Of a stretch of DNA of 14,457 nt, positions 7,561 through 13,807 are shown piece by piece. Below the pieces are notes generated by a model that saw only the letters and a list, made by a program, of their open reading frames with translations, did no database searches and had not been told where the DNA came from. Both the position numbers and the translations under genes were made by a program. The first letter of the stretch is position 1. Every line of letters starts with the position of its first letter. Source of the stretch: CAZMFZ01 sp964565665 (lineage in GTDB: Bacteria; Bacteroidota; Bacteroidia; Cytophagales; UBA9547); NCBI GenBank assembly GCA_964565665.1, contig CAZMFZ010000100.1, positions 1-14,457 on the forward strand, written 5' to 3'.

Positions 7561-7779
7561 ATGGAAAATTTAATAATAGAGGATGATGAAAATCAAATTA
7601 TCTTAAAGCTCAATAAAAATCAGTTCGACCCTAATTATTTGATAACGCTAATAAAAAGGCTAAGATTAGAAGAACTTGCTCAGAAATCTGATTTCAATGG
7701 TGATTTACTAGCTGTTGCAACACAAATTAATACAGAATGGTGGAATGAAAATGGCAAAGATTTTTTAGAAGGAAGGTAA
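7561..7779 (+). CDS. Putative antitoxin partner of PIN toxin (hypothetical protein)
   Basis: A 72-residue acidic protein that I infer to be the antitoxin of the PIN ribonuclease, because its stop overlaps the next start (TAATG, 1 nt shared) in the manner of toxin-antitoxin pairs. It begins with a short beta-like segment (IIEDDENQIILKLNKNQFD, 5-23), then a helix LITLIKRLRLEELAQKS and a C-terminal ITEEW-like patch (QINTEWWNENGKDFLEGR, 55-72) that I associate with small proteins beside PIN_2 genes in Bacteroidota. I do not recognise a ribbon-helix-helix, AbrB or HTH DNA-binding domain, so autoregulation is not evident. The 126-nt upstream gap is AT-rich; the best promoter-like box, TAACTTTA at about 7535, is imperfect. 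Confidence 0.65.
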   Translation: MENLIIEDDENQIILKLNKNQFDPNYLITLIKRLRLEELAQKSDFNGDLLAVATQINTEWWNENGKDFLEGR

Positions 7780-8192
7780 TGACTAGTACATCTGTAATAG
7801 TAGATACAAATCTGATTTTCTCTGCATTAATACCAACTTTTTCCAATATCAGGGAAATCCTGCTTGATCCATCCACTACTTTTTATGTTCCTAATTATCT
7901 TATCATTGAAATTTATAAGCATAAAGAAAAACTAATAAAAAATTCCAAACTTGATGAAACTGAGTTTCAATTATACTTTAACGGTATAATAGAACATATT
8001 TCATTTGTGCCTATTGAATTAATTAGTATTGAAAATAGAAGAAAGGCATTTGATTTGTGCAAGGATGTTGATATTAACGATACTCCTTTTATTGCCTTAG
8101 CTCTTGAGTTGAATCTTCCTTTTTGGACTGGAGATAAAAAACTAAAAGATGGATTGAGAAATAAGGGTTTCGTAAACTTCTTTAGAGAATGA
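7779..8192 (+). CDS. PIN domain ribonuclease, probable toxin (PIN_2-like)
   Basis: Predicted metal-dependent RNase of the PIN superfamily, the toxin half of a VapBC-like pair. The 137-residue length is typical. The four acidic active-site positions are visible: D9 in VIVDTNLIFSAL, E44 in YLIIEIYKHKE, D101 in DINDTPFIALALEL, and D119 in WTGDKKLKDGL. All are intact, so the enzyme looks active. It shares one base with the preceding small gene (TAATG) and ends 22 nt before ybeY, which has no obvious promoter of its own. The domain layout resembles the PIN_2 group more than classical VapC, with a spacing and WTGDKKL motif I recall from Bacteroidota examples. The toxin role is inferred from the pairing. 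Confidence 0.88.
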   Translation: MTSTSVIVDTNLIFSALIPTFSNIREILLDPSTTFYVPNYLIIEIYKHKEKLIKNSKLDETEFQLYFNGIIEHISFVPIELISIENRRKAFDLCKDVDINDTPFIALALELNLPFWTGDKKLKDGLRNKGFVNFFRE

Positions 8193-8214
8193 ATTTATAA
8201 TATCGATAAATAGA

Positions 8215-8655
8215 TTGAAAATTCGGAAACCCAAGATAAATTTTTTTTCAGAAGAAATAGATTTCAACTTCAAACGAAAGCAAAAACACAAAGATTGGCT
8301 TATTTCAGTTGCCAATAGTGAAGGTTTTTCTATTTCAGCCTTGAATTATATTTTCTCAAATGATGATTATTTGTTGAAAATAAATCAAGATTTTTTGCAG
8401 CACGATACCTACACAGATATTATTACTTTCGATAATTCTTCTCAAAAGGGCAAAATAGATGGCGAGATCTATATTTCTGTAGACAGAATAAAAGAAAATG
8501 CCCAAATACAGCAAATTGGTTTTGATTCAGAGCTTCACCGCGTGATGGCGCATGGATTGCTGCATTTGTGTGGATATAAAGACAAATCAGAGGCTGATAT
8601 CAAAAAAATGAGAGAAAAAGAAGATGAAGCCATTGAAAAATTTGTAAATGCGTAA
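8215..8655 (+). CDS. ybeY: Endoribonuclease YbeY (16S rRNA maturation)
   Basis: Zinc-dependent endoribonuclease involved in 16S rRNA 3' end maturation and ribosome quality control. The 146 residues include the YLLKINQDFLQHDTYTDIIT segment (52-71), with conserved HDT and TDIITF, the GEIYISVDRIKENA segment (83-96), and the metal site RVMAHGLLHLCGYKDKSE. His113 and His117 are present, but the third ligand, His in the usual GYDH, is Asp123 (GYKD); this is the normal Bacteroidota variant as I recall it. No in-frame ATG fits the N-terminus; TTG at 8215 is the best start and retains the INFFSEEIDF segment common to relatives. It lies 22 nt after the PIN gene and 30 nt before ccmB. Confidence 0.95.
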   Translation: MKIRKPKINFFSEEIDFNFKRKQKHKDWLISVANSEGFSISALNYIFSNDDYLLKINQDFLQHDTYTDIITFDNSSQKGKIDGEIYISVDRIKENAQIQQIGFDSELHRVMAHGLLHLCGYKDKSEADIKKMREKEDEAIEKFVNA

Positions 8656-8685
8656 TTTGCGAAATATTGGCTTTTTGCCATTCAA

Positions 8686-9357
8686 ATGAATTTATATTCT
8701 CAAATCAAAGCACTAATTGCCAAAGAAATACAGCTAGAATGGCGTAATCGCTTCGCCTTAAATGGCATATTACTCTATGTGGCCGGTGCGGTATATGTGT
8801 GTTATTTATCTTTCAATGTAAAAAGAGGAGTTGTAAACCCCATTACTTGGAATGCACTTTTTTGGATAATCATCCTTTTCTGTGCCATTAATGCAGTTTC
8901 CAAAAGTTTTTCAAGTGAAAGAGAAGGCAGAAATTTATACTACTACACTTTGGCATCTCCCCAAGCCATTATTATTTCCAAAACCATTTACAATACTATA
9001 TTACTTTTGTTTTTGGGTTTGCTTGCCATATCGTTTTACAGTTTGGTAATGGGAAATCCTGTGCAGGATTTTGGGCTATTTATAGGTTGTATATTGCTTT
9101 GTTCATTGAGTTTTGCTGCGGTACTTACTTTAATTTCTGCTATTGCTTCTAAAACTCAGTCAAGCGGTACTTTAATGGCAATATTAAGCTTTCCAACGCT
9201 TCTGCCTTTGCTTTTGCTTGTCATCAAAATTTCCAAAAACGCCATGGAAGGCTTAGAATTAGCCTCAAGCTACAAAGATTTGACTATGCTAAGTGCCATT
9301 ACAATTATTATTTTTGCAGCCTCATTTATACTTTATCCATACGTTCATAAATCATAA
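8686..9357 (+). CDS. ccmB: Heme exporter protein CcmB
   Basis: Membrane subunit of the CcmABCDE system that delivers heme to the periplasm for cytochrome c maturation; CcmB pairs with the ATPase CcmA. The 223 residues contain six hydrophobic segments (about 26-44, 55-72, 100-122, 128-152, 162-181 and 200-218). The conserved N-terminal KEIQLEWRNRFALNG (13-27) and the loop FSSEREGRNLYYYTLASPQA (75-94) identify the family. The gene follows ybeY by 30 nt and precedes ccmC by 71 nt. No ccmA is adjacent, which is common in Bacteroidota. Confidence 0.93.
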   Translation: MNLYSQIKALIAKEIQLEWRNRFALNGILLYVAGAVYVCYLSFNVKRGVVNPITWNALFWIIILFCAINAVSKSFSSEREGRNLYYYTLASPQAIIISKTIYNTILLLFLGLLAISFYSLVMGNPVQDFGLFIGCILLCSLSFAAVLTLISAIASKTQSSGTLMAILSFPTLLPLLLLVIKISKNAMEGLELASSYKDLTMLSAITIIIFAASFILYPYVHKS

Positions 9358-9428
9358 AAATTAAGTATTGAGTTAAAGTAAAAATATTAATCACTTAAAA
9401 GAGCCGCTTTTGGGGCTATTCACAAATT

Positions 9429-10097
9429 ATGAAGGGAATTATTTGGAAATCTATCTGCATCATTTTACTGCTTTATACTGGAATTGGCGGATTCTTAATG
9501 GAAGTGCCTCGCTTACCAATTTTAAATGAAACCATTAGAAACCTATATTTTCATGTGCCTATGTGGTTTGGAATGATATTTTTGTTTTTGATGTCATTTG
9601 TACATTCAATTCGTTTTTTAAGAACAAACTATTTACAACAAGATGCCAAAGCCATTGAATATGCCAATGTAGGTATGCTTTTCGGAATCTTGGGAAGTGT
9701 AACTGGCTCTATTTGGGCTAAATACACTTGGGGAGCTTGGTGGACGAACGACCCCAAACTAAATAGTGCTGCCATAGGAATGTTGATTTATCTGGCCTAT
9801 TTTGTATTGCGTGGTTCACTCACCGATGAGCAGCAAAAAGCCAGAATATCAGCAGTTTATAATATTTTTGCCTATTTAATATTGATTCCGTTATTATTCG
9901 TATTGCCACGATTGACAGATTCATTGCATCCTGGTAATGGAGGAAATCCGGGTTTTAATGCTTACGATTTAAATAACAATATGCGACTGGTATTTTACCC
10001 AGCGGTAATTGCTTGGTGTATGCTTGGCTACTGGATTTCCGAGCTCAATATCAGAATACATTTTTTGTCAGATAGATTTTTGAATAAGCTGAACTAA
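9429..10097 (+). CDS. ccmC: Cytochrome c biogenesis protein CcmC (CcsA/CcmC family)
   Basis: Inner-membrane heme-handling protein that loads heme onto CcmE. The 222 residues have about six membrane segments. The tryptophan-rich heme-binding motif reads WGAWWTNDPKLN (101-112), in place of the WGTWWVWDARLT form of proteobacteria; this variant is typical of Bacteroidota. The two expected heme-ligand histidines are H42 (NLYFHVPMW) and H167 (SLHPGNGGNP). It is the last plus-strand gene of the block; ccmD, ccmE and ccmF do not follow, and a convergent gene begins 12 nt (its stop at 10127-10125) beyond the spacer. Confidence 0.95.
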   Translation: MKGIIWKSICIILLLYTGIGGFLMEVPRLPILNETIRNLYFHVPMWFGMIFLFLMSFVHSIRFLRTNYLQQDAKAIEYANVGMLFGILGSVTGSIWAKYTWGAWWTNDPKLNSAAIGMLIYLAYFVLRGSLTDEQQKARISAVYNIFAYLILIPLLFVLPRLTDSLHPGNGGNPGFNAYDLNNNMRLVFYPAVIAWCMLGYWISELNIRIHFLSDRFLNKLN

Positions 10098-10108
10098 CAA
10101 TGTTAATT

Positions 10109-10146
10109 CGAAACTGTAGGTTTTCTACTCTTCCAAATCAGTTTCG
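10109..10146. terminator. Inverted repeat at a convergent gene junction (possible bidirectional terminator)
   Basis: CGAAACTG (10109-10116) and CAGTTTCG (10139-10146) form a perfect 8-bp inverted repeat with a 22-nt loop containing a small TAG/CTA stem. It lies between the ccmC stop and the end of the convergent gene, overlapping the last codons of the latter. There is no long U tract, so the terminator role is a guess. Confidence 0.3.
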
Positions 10147-10766
10147 GCCTTGCCAAACTCTTCAGAATCAAATTCATCATCGCCCGAGTGGCCCAAGGCT
10201 GCTTCTTCATCGTCTTCACCGCCTACTATTCCTTCCAGTTTGGCTATATCATCGTCATCGTAGTCGTCAAATTCGTCTTTCAAAGCCCCTGTATTTTTTT
10301 TGGCAGCGTATTTGGGCTCGTGATCATCATCTTCCATGTGAATGGGCACATCATTAGAAGGCAAAGTTTCGCCACGGCTTTCTATCAATTCAGGATATTC
10401 TACACTGCGTTCCGGTACTTGTTTTTCGTATTTTATGAGAAAACGATATTCTTCAAGGTAATCGTAAACGAGCAAATACTCTTTTTGAATACCAAATAAT
10501 TCATCAATAAAAGTACTTTTAAGGGTGTTTTTTTTAGGCTCTTCCTCAAAAAGCTCATATACATATTCTGATTTGTCCCAATTTTTTAAGTCGCTGTAAA
10601 AGCCAAATGGCTCACTTACTTTGAAGCTGAAATTTTTGAGAATAAATTGGGCAAACTGAAGTAAATTGGTGTCTTTATGAAATTGAATAATGCGGTAAGG
10701 CATTCCTTCAATTTTATTTCCTGCGTCAGTGTAAATAACTTTTAACTGATAAATATCTTTATTCAT
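10125..10766 (-). CDS. Plasmid pRiA4b ORF-3-like family protein, acidic C-terminus
   Basis: Function unknown. The 213 residues resemble the pRiA4b ORF-3 / IS1096 TnpR-passenger family, common as single chromosomal genes in Bacteroidota. The body (about 1-135) shows the family pattern: an N-terminal beta segment IYQLKVIYTD, a helix LLQFAQFILKNFSF, a GFYSD turn, an EYLLVYDYLEEYRFLIKYEK segment (96-115) and YPELIESRGETLPSN. The tail (about 145-213) is strongly acidic and probably disordered, with repeated Asp/Glu runs. The ATG at 10766 gives the family N-terminus and sits 4 nt after a TATTTTTG box; the open frame continues to 10880 but the extra residues are AT-rich and not family-like. No transposase accompanies it. 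Confidence 0.8.
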   Translation of the reverse strand: MNKDIYQLKVIYTDAGNKIEGMPYRIIQFHKDTNLLQFAQFILKNFSFKVSEPFGFYSDLKNWDKSEYVYELFEEEPKKNTLKSTFIDELFGIQKEYLLVYDYLEEYRFLIKYEKQVPERSVEYPELIESRGETLPSNDVPIHMEDDDHEPKYAAKKNTGALKDEFDDYDDDDIAKLEGIVGGEDDEEAALGHSGDDEFDSEEFGKAETDLEE

Positions 10767-11078
10767 GCTGCAAAAATATACAATTTGAAATTTTGTGAAG
10801 GCTAAAAAATATTTTTTTCCTTTCAATTTATTGATACTAAATAGTTTAATATGTAGAGTAAAGCTTAATACTAAAATCATAGGAATGGGTTTTGATAAAT
10901 TTAAAATTAATTTTAAACTGATATATATATGTGGATTTATTTTGTCAATAGTCCTACATTCGAGTTGAAAGGCATACTAACTAAGGCAAACTAATAATGC
11001 GGTGATGCCAATAAAAATATTTGCTGCACATTTCATTTTATGGTTAATTGCTATATTGTTGAAAAATTAAAAGATTTT
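10767..11078. other. Divergent intergenic region with an 18-bp AT palindrome
   Basis: This 312-base stretch separates the minus-strand pRiA4b-like gene from the glucosidase. It is very AT-rich and holds no convincing gene. It contains the box of the minus-strand gene, a perfect 18-bp palindrome at 10900-10917 (TTTAAAATTAATTTTAAA), a TATATATATG run at about 10921-10930, and a weak TATTGTTG box at 11054-11061 that could serve the glucosidase if that gene starts at 11079. Confidence 0.5.
10771..10778 (-). promoter_or_regulatory. Candidate -7 box, leaderless start of the pRiA4b-like gene
   Basis: The minus strand reads TATTTTTG, a perfect TAnnTTTG match ending 4 nt before the ATG at 10766. The predicted transcription start is at or next to the start codon. 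No clear TTG element is seen at -33. Confidence 0.4.
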
Positions 11079-13727
11079 ATGCAGAAATATGAGAAAGAGC
11101 GGGTGCAAGATTCTAAAGGTAATAGAAGTTGGAAGCGTTGGGGACCATATATGTCTGAACGCCAGTGGGGTACAGTAAGGGAAGATTACAGTGGAGATGG
11201 CAATGCTTGGGGCTACATCGATTACTATCATGCTATGTCGAGGGCCTACCGTTGGGGAGAAGATGGCATTTGTGGCATTTGCGATTACAAACAATTCTTG
11301 TGTCTTGCTCCTGCATTTTGGAACGAAAAAGACCCATTTATCAAAGAACGTTTTTTTGGCTTAACTGGTCCACAAGGCAATCATGGCGAAGATGTGAAGG
11401 AAGTGTATTATTATTTAGATAGTACACCCACGCATTCTTATATGAAAATGCTATATAAATATCCGCAGCAAACATTCCCTTATGATAAAATTTACGAAGA
11501 GAATGCAAAAAGAAGTAGGGAAGATACCGAGTACGACATTATGGATACCGGAATATTTGACGAAGATCGATATTTTGATATATTTATAGAATATGCCAAA
11601 TCAGAACCAGAAGATATTTGTGTAAAAATCACAGCCATAAACCGTGGCCCCGAAACTTCTACTATCGATATTATTCCCCAGATATGGTTTCGCAATTTCT
11701 GGAGCTATGTTGAAGACAATTACAAACCCAAATTAACCTGTGGTGTAAATACCATTTACATCGAACACCGTGATCTTGGCAATTTCAATCTCTATTTCGA
11801 TGGGCATCCTACCACACTTTTTACAAACAACGAAACCAATTGGCACACAGTTTATGGAGCAAAACAAAAAAAGGGATACTACAAAGATGCCATAAACGAA
11901 TACATAGTAAAAGGCAATAAAAAGGCCATAAATCCGCACGATGAAGGCACAAAAGCGGCATTGCAGTATACTTTTATTGTAGATTCGGGCGAAAGTGCAG
12001 TTGTGCAGTTGCGATTGAGCAAAGAATTTAATGCCTCGCCATTTTTGGCTTTTGACGAAATTTTTGAAGCTCGTAAAAGTGAAGCTGATGAATTTTATGG
12101 CGATTTGCAGAAGCATGTAGATAATGAAGATATCAAAAATATTCAACGCCAAGCCTTTGCTGGTCAACTGATTAGCAAGCAATTTTACTACTATGATGTA
12201 GATTTGTGGATGAAAGGTGACCCAGGTACGAACCCACCAGGCGATAGAAACTGGGGCAGAAATAAAGAGTGGCGACATTTGAACAACATGGAAATCATCT
12301 CCATGCCCGACAAATGGGAGTACCCCTGGTATGCCGCTTGGGATTTGGCATTTCACGTAGTGCCGCTTGCAGTAGTTGATCCTGATTTTGCCAAGCGGCA
12401 GTTGATATTATTGCTTCGTGAATGGTATATGCATCCCAATGGGCAAATACCTGCTTATGAGTGGAATTTTAGCGATGTAAATCCGCCCGTACATGCTTGG
12501 GCCTGTATTAGGGTTTTTCAGATTGAGCGTGATTTGCACGGCAAGGAAGACTATGATTTTCTAGAGCGTGTATTTCACAAGCTCATGCTCAATTTTACTT
12601 GGTGGGTTAATCAGAAGGATAGCGAAGGGAAAAATATTTTTGAAGGCGGATTTTTAGGAATGGATAACATTGGGGTGTTCGACCGCAGCCGCCCATTGCC
12701 TACGGGAGGCAAATTAGAGCAAGCTGATGGCACCAGCTGGATAGCCATGTATTCGCTAAATATGCTGAAAATCACACTGATATTGGCAAAGAAAAATTCG
12801 GCCTATGAAGACTTGGCTTCTAAATTTTTGGAGCATTTTATGTACATAGCCGGAGCCATATCTAATGTATCGGGCAGTGCGTTGAATTTGTGGGACAATG
12901 AAGATGAATTTTTTTACGATGTGTTGAATCTGCATGGGGGCGAGTATATTCCTATCAAAATACGCTCGATGGTTGGGCTCATTCCCATGTTTGCGGTAGA
13001 AACGATAGAACCTGAATTGCTTGAGAAACTTCCGCATTTCAAACGCAGGCTCGAATGGTTTATGAGCTATCGACCTGAATATGCTTCGCTAATTTCTGCT
13101 TGGAAAGACCCAAGCAAGGGTATCAGAAGGCGCTTTTCAATTTTAAAAGGTAGCAGATTGAAAAAAGTATTGAAGCGTGTGCTTGATGAAGATGAATTTT
13201 TATCTGATTACGGAGTGCGTTCACTATCTAAATATCACAAAGACAACCCTTATTTATTCAAACATGAAAAACATGAATATTCTGTGCCTTACACACCCGG
13301 AGAATCAGATAGCAGCATGTTTGGCGGAAATTCCAATTGGCGTGGTCCTATTTGGTTTCCAGTAAATTATATGATTATTGAGTCTTTAAATAAATTTTAC
13401 ACCTATTATAAAGATGATTTTAAAGTAGAATATCCCGTTGGGAGTGCCAATTTCATTAATATTAGTGATGTAGCCGATGAGTTGGGAATGCGATTGATAA
13501 AGCTTTTTATGAAAGATGAAAACGGCAATCGCCCTATTTATGGCAAGCAAACAAAGTTACAAACCGATCCGCATTTTAAAGATTATATACTTTTCTACGA
13601 ATATTTTCATGGCGATACAGGAGAAGGTTTGGGAGCTACACACCAAACTGGCTGGACAGGCTTAGTGGCAGAGTTGATACTACAACACTTCAACAAAGCC
13701 TATGCTAAAACAATGAAAGACAGTTAG
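11079..13727 (+). CDS. GH63-type glucosidase (MGH1-type (alpha/alpha)6 glycoside hydrolase)
   Basis: Predicted inverting glycosidase of the GH63-like clan, with a C-terminal (alpha/alpha)6 barrel; the exact substrate is unknown (alpha-glucosides or mannosylglycerate-type compounds are handled by relatives). Near the N-terminus is the hallmark WKRWGPYMSERQWGTVREDY, followed by WGEDGICGI, GNHGEDVKEVYYYLDSTPTH and a beta-sandwich region. In the barrel, YAAWDLAFH holds the likely catalytic acid (Asp codon at 12342), and GDTGEGLGATHQTGWTGL near the C-terminus holds the likely base (Glu codon at 13623); these assignments are by analogy with GH63 enzymes. There is no signal peptide, so it should act in the cytoplasm. 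I chose ATG 11079 (882 residues) since relatives begin shortly before the WKRWGPY motif; ATG 11040 would add 13 residues. The gene appears monocistronic. Confidence 0.9.
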   Translation: MQKYEKERVQDSKGNRSWKRWGPYMSERQWGTVREDYSGDGNAWGYIDYYHAMSRAYRWGEDGICGICDYKQFLCLAPAFWNEKDPFIKERFFGLTGPQGNHGEDVKEVYYYLDSTPTHSYMKMLYKYPQQTFPYDKIYEENAKRSREDTEYDIMDTGIFDEDRYFDIFIEYAKSEPEDICVKITAINRGPETSTIDIIPQIWFRNFWSYVEDNYKPKLTCGVNTIYIEHRDLGNFNLYFDGHPTTLFTNNETNWHTVYGAKQKKGYYKDAINEYIVKGNKKAINPHDEGTKAALQYTFIVDSGESAVVQLRLSKEFNASPFLAFDEIFEARKSEADEFYGDLQKHVDNEDIKNIQRQAFAGQLISKQFYYYDVDLWMKGDPGTNPPGDRNWGRNKEWRHLNNMEIISMPDKWEYPWYAAWDLAFHVVPLAVVDPDFAKRQLILLLREWYMHPNGQIPAYEWNFSDVNPPVHAWACIRVFQIERDLHGKEDYDFLERVFHKLMLNFTWWVNQKDSEGKNIFEGGFLGMDNIGVFDRSRPLPTGGKLEQADGTSWIAMYSLNMLKITLILAKKNSAYEDLASKFLEHFMYIAGAISNVSGSALNLWDNEDEFFYDVLNLHGGEYIPIKIRSMVGLIPMFAVETIEPELLEKLPHFKRRLEWFMSYRPEYASLISAWKDPSKGIRRRFSILKGSRLKKVLKRVLDEDEFLSDYGVRSLSKYHKDNPYLFKHEKHEYSVPYTPGESDSSMFGGNSNWRGPIWFPVNYMIIESLNKFYTYYKDDFKVEYPVGSANFINISDVADELGMRLIKLFMKDENGNRPIYGKQTKLQTDPHFKDYILFYEYFHGDTGEGLGATHQTGWTGLVAELILQHFNKAYAKTMKDS

Positions 13728-13795
13728 TTATGGTGTTTTTAAATTTTGACACAAGTGTAATTGAGTCGAGTACAAAGAATTCGCCTTCATTTGCT

Positions 13796-13803
13796 TAATT
13801 TTG
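13796..13803 (+). promoter_or_regulatory. Candidate -7 box, leaderless start of kynA
   Basis: TAATTTTG is a perfect TAnnTTTG match that ends 4 nt before the kynA ATG at 13808. The expected transcription start is at or one base before the start codon. No TTG is found at the usual -33 distance. Confidence 0.45.
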
Positions 13804-13807
13804 CGGA

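Noticed and set aside
9402..9417. Hairpin AGCC-loop-GGCT just upstream of ccmC
   Set aside because: Only 4 bp of stem with an 8-nt loop and no U tract; too weak to call a terminator or attenuator.
10100..10357. Plus-strand ORF of 85 codons after ccmC, where a ccmD-like gene might be expected
   Set aside because: It lies almost wholly antisense to the pRiA4b-like gene, is rich in His/Arg/Leu/Pro, and lacks the single hydrophobic helix of CcmD.
10767..10880. N-terminal extension of the pRiA4b-like protein (38 more residues)
   Set aside because: The added residues do not resemble the family N-terminus and would cover the TATTTTTG box; the ATG at 10766 is better.
10921..10930. TATATATATG run as a microsatellite
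   Set aside because: Only a few dinucleotide units in an AT-rich intergenic region, with nothing to suggest phase variation.
11733..12356. Minus-strand ORF of 207 codons inside the glucosidase gene
   Set aside because: Antisense to strongly conserved GH63 coding sequence, with no family resemblance and no start context.
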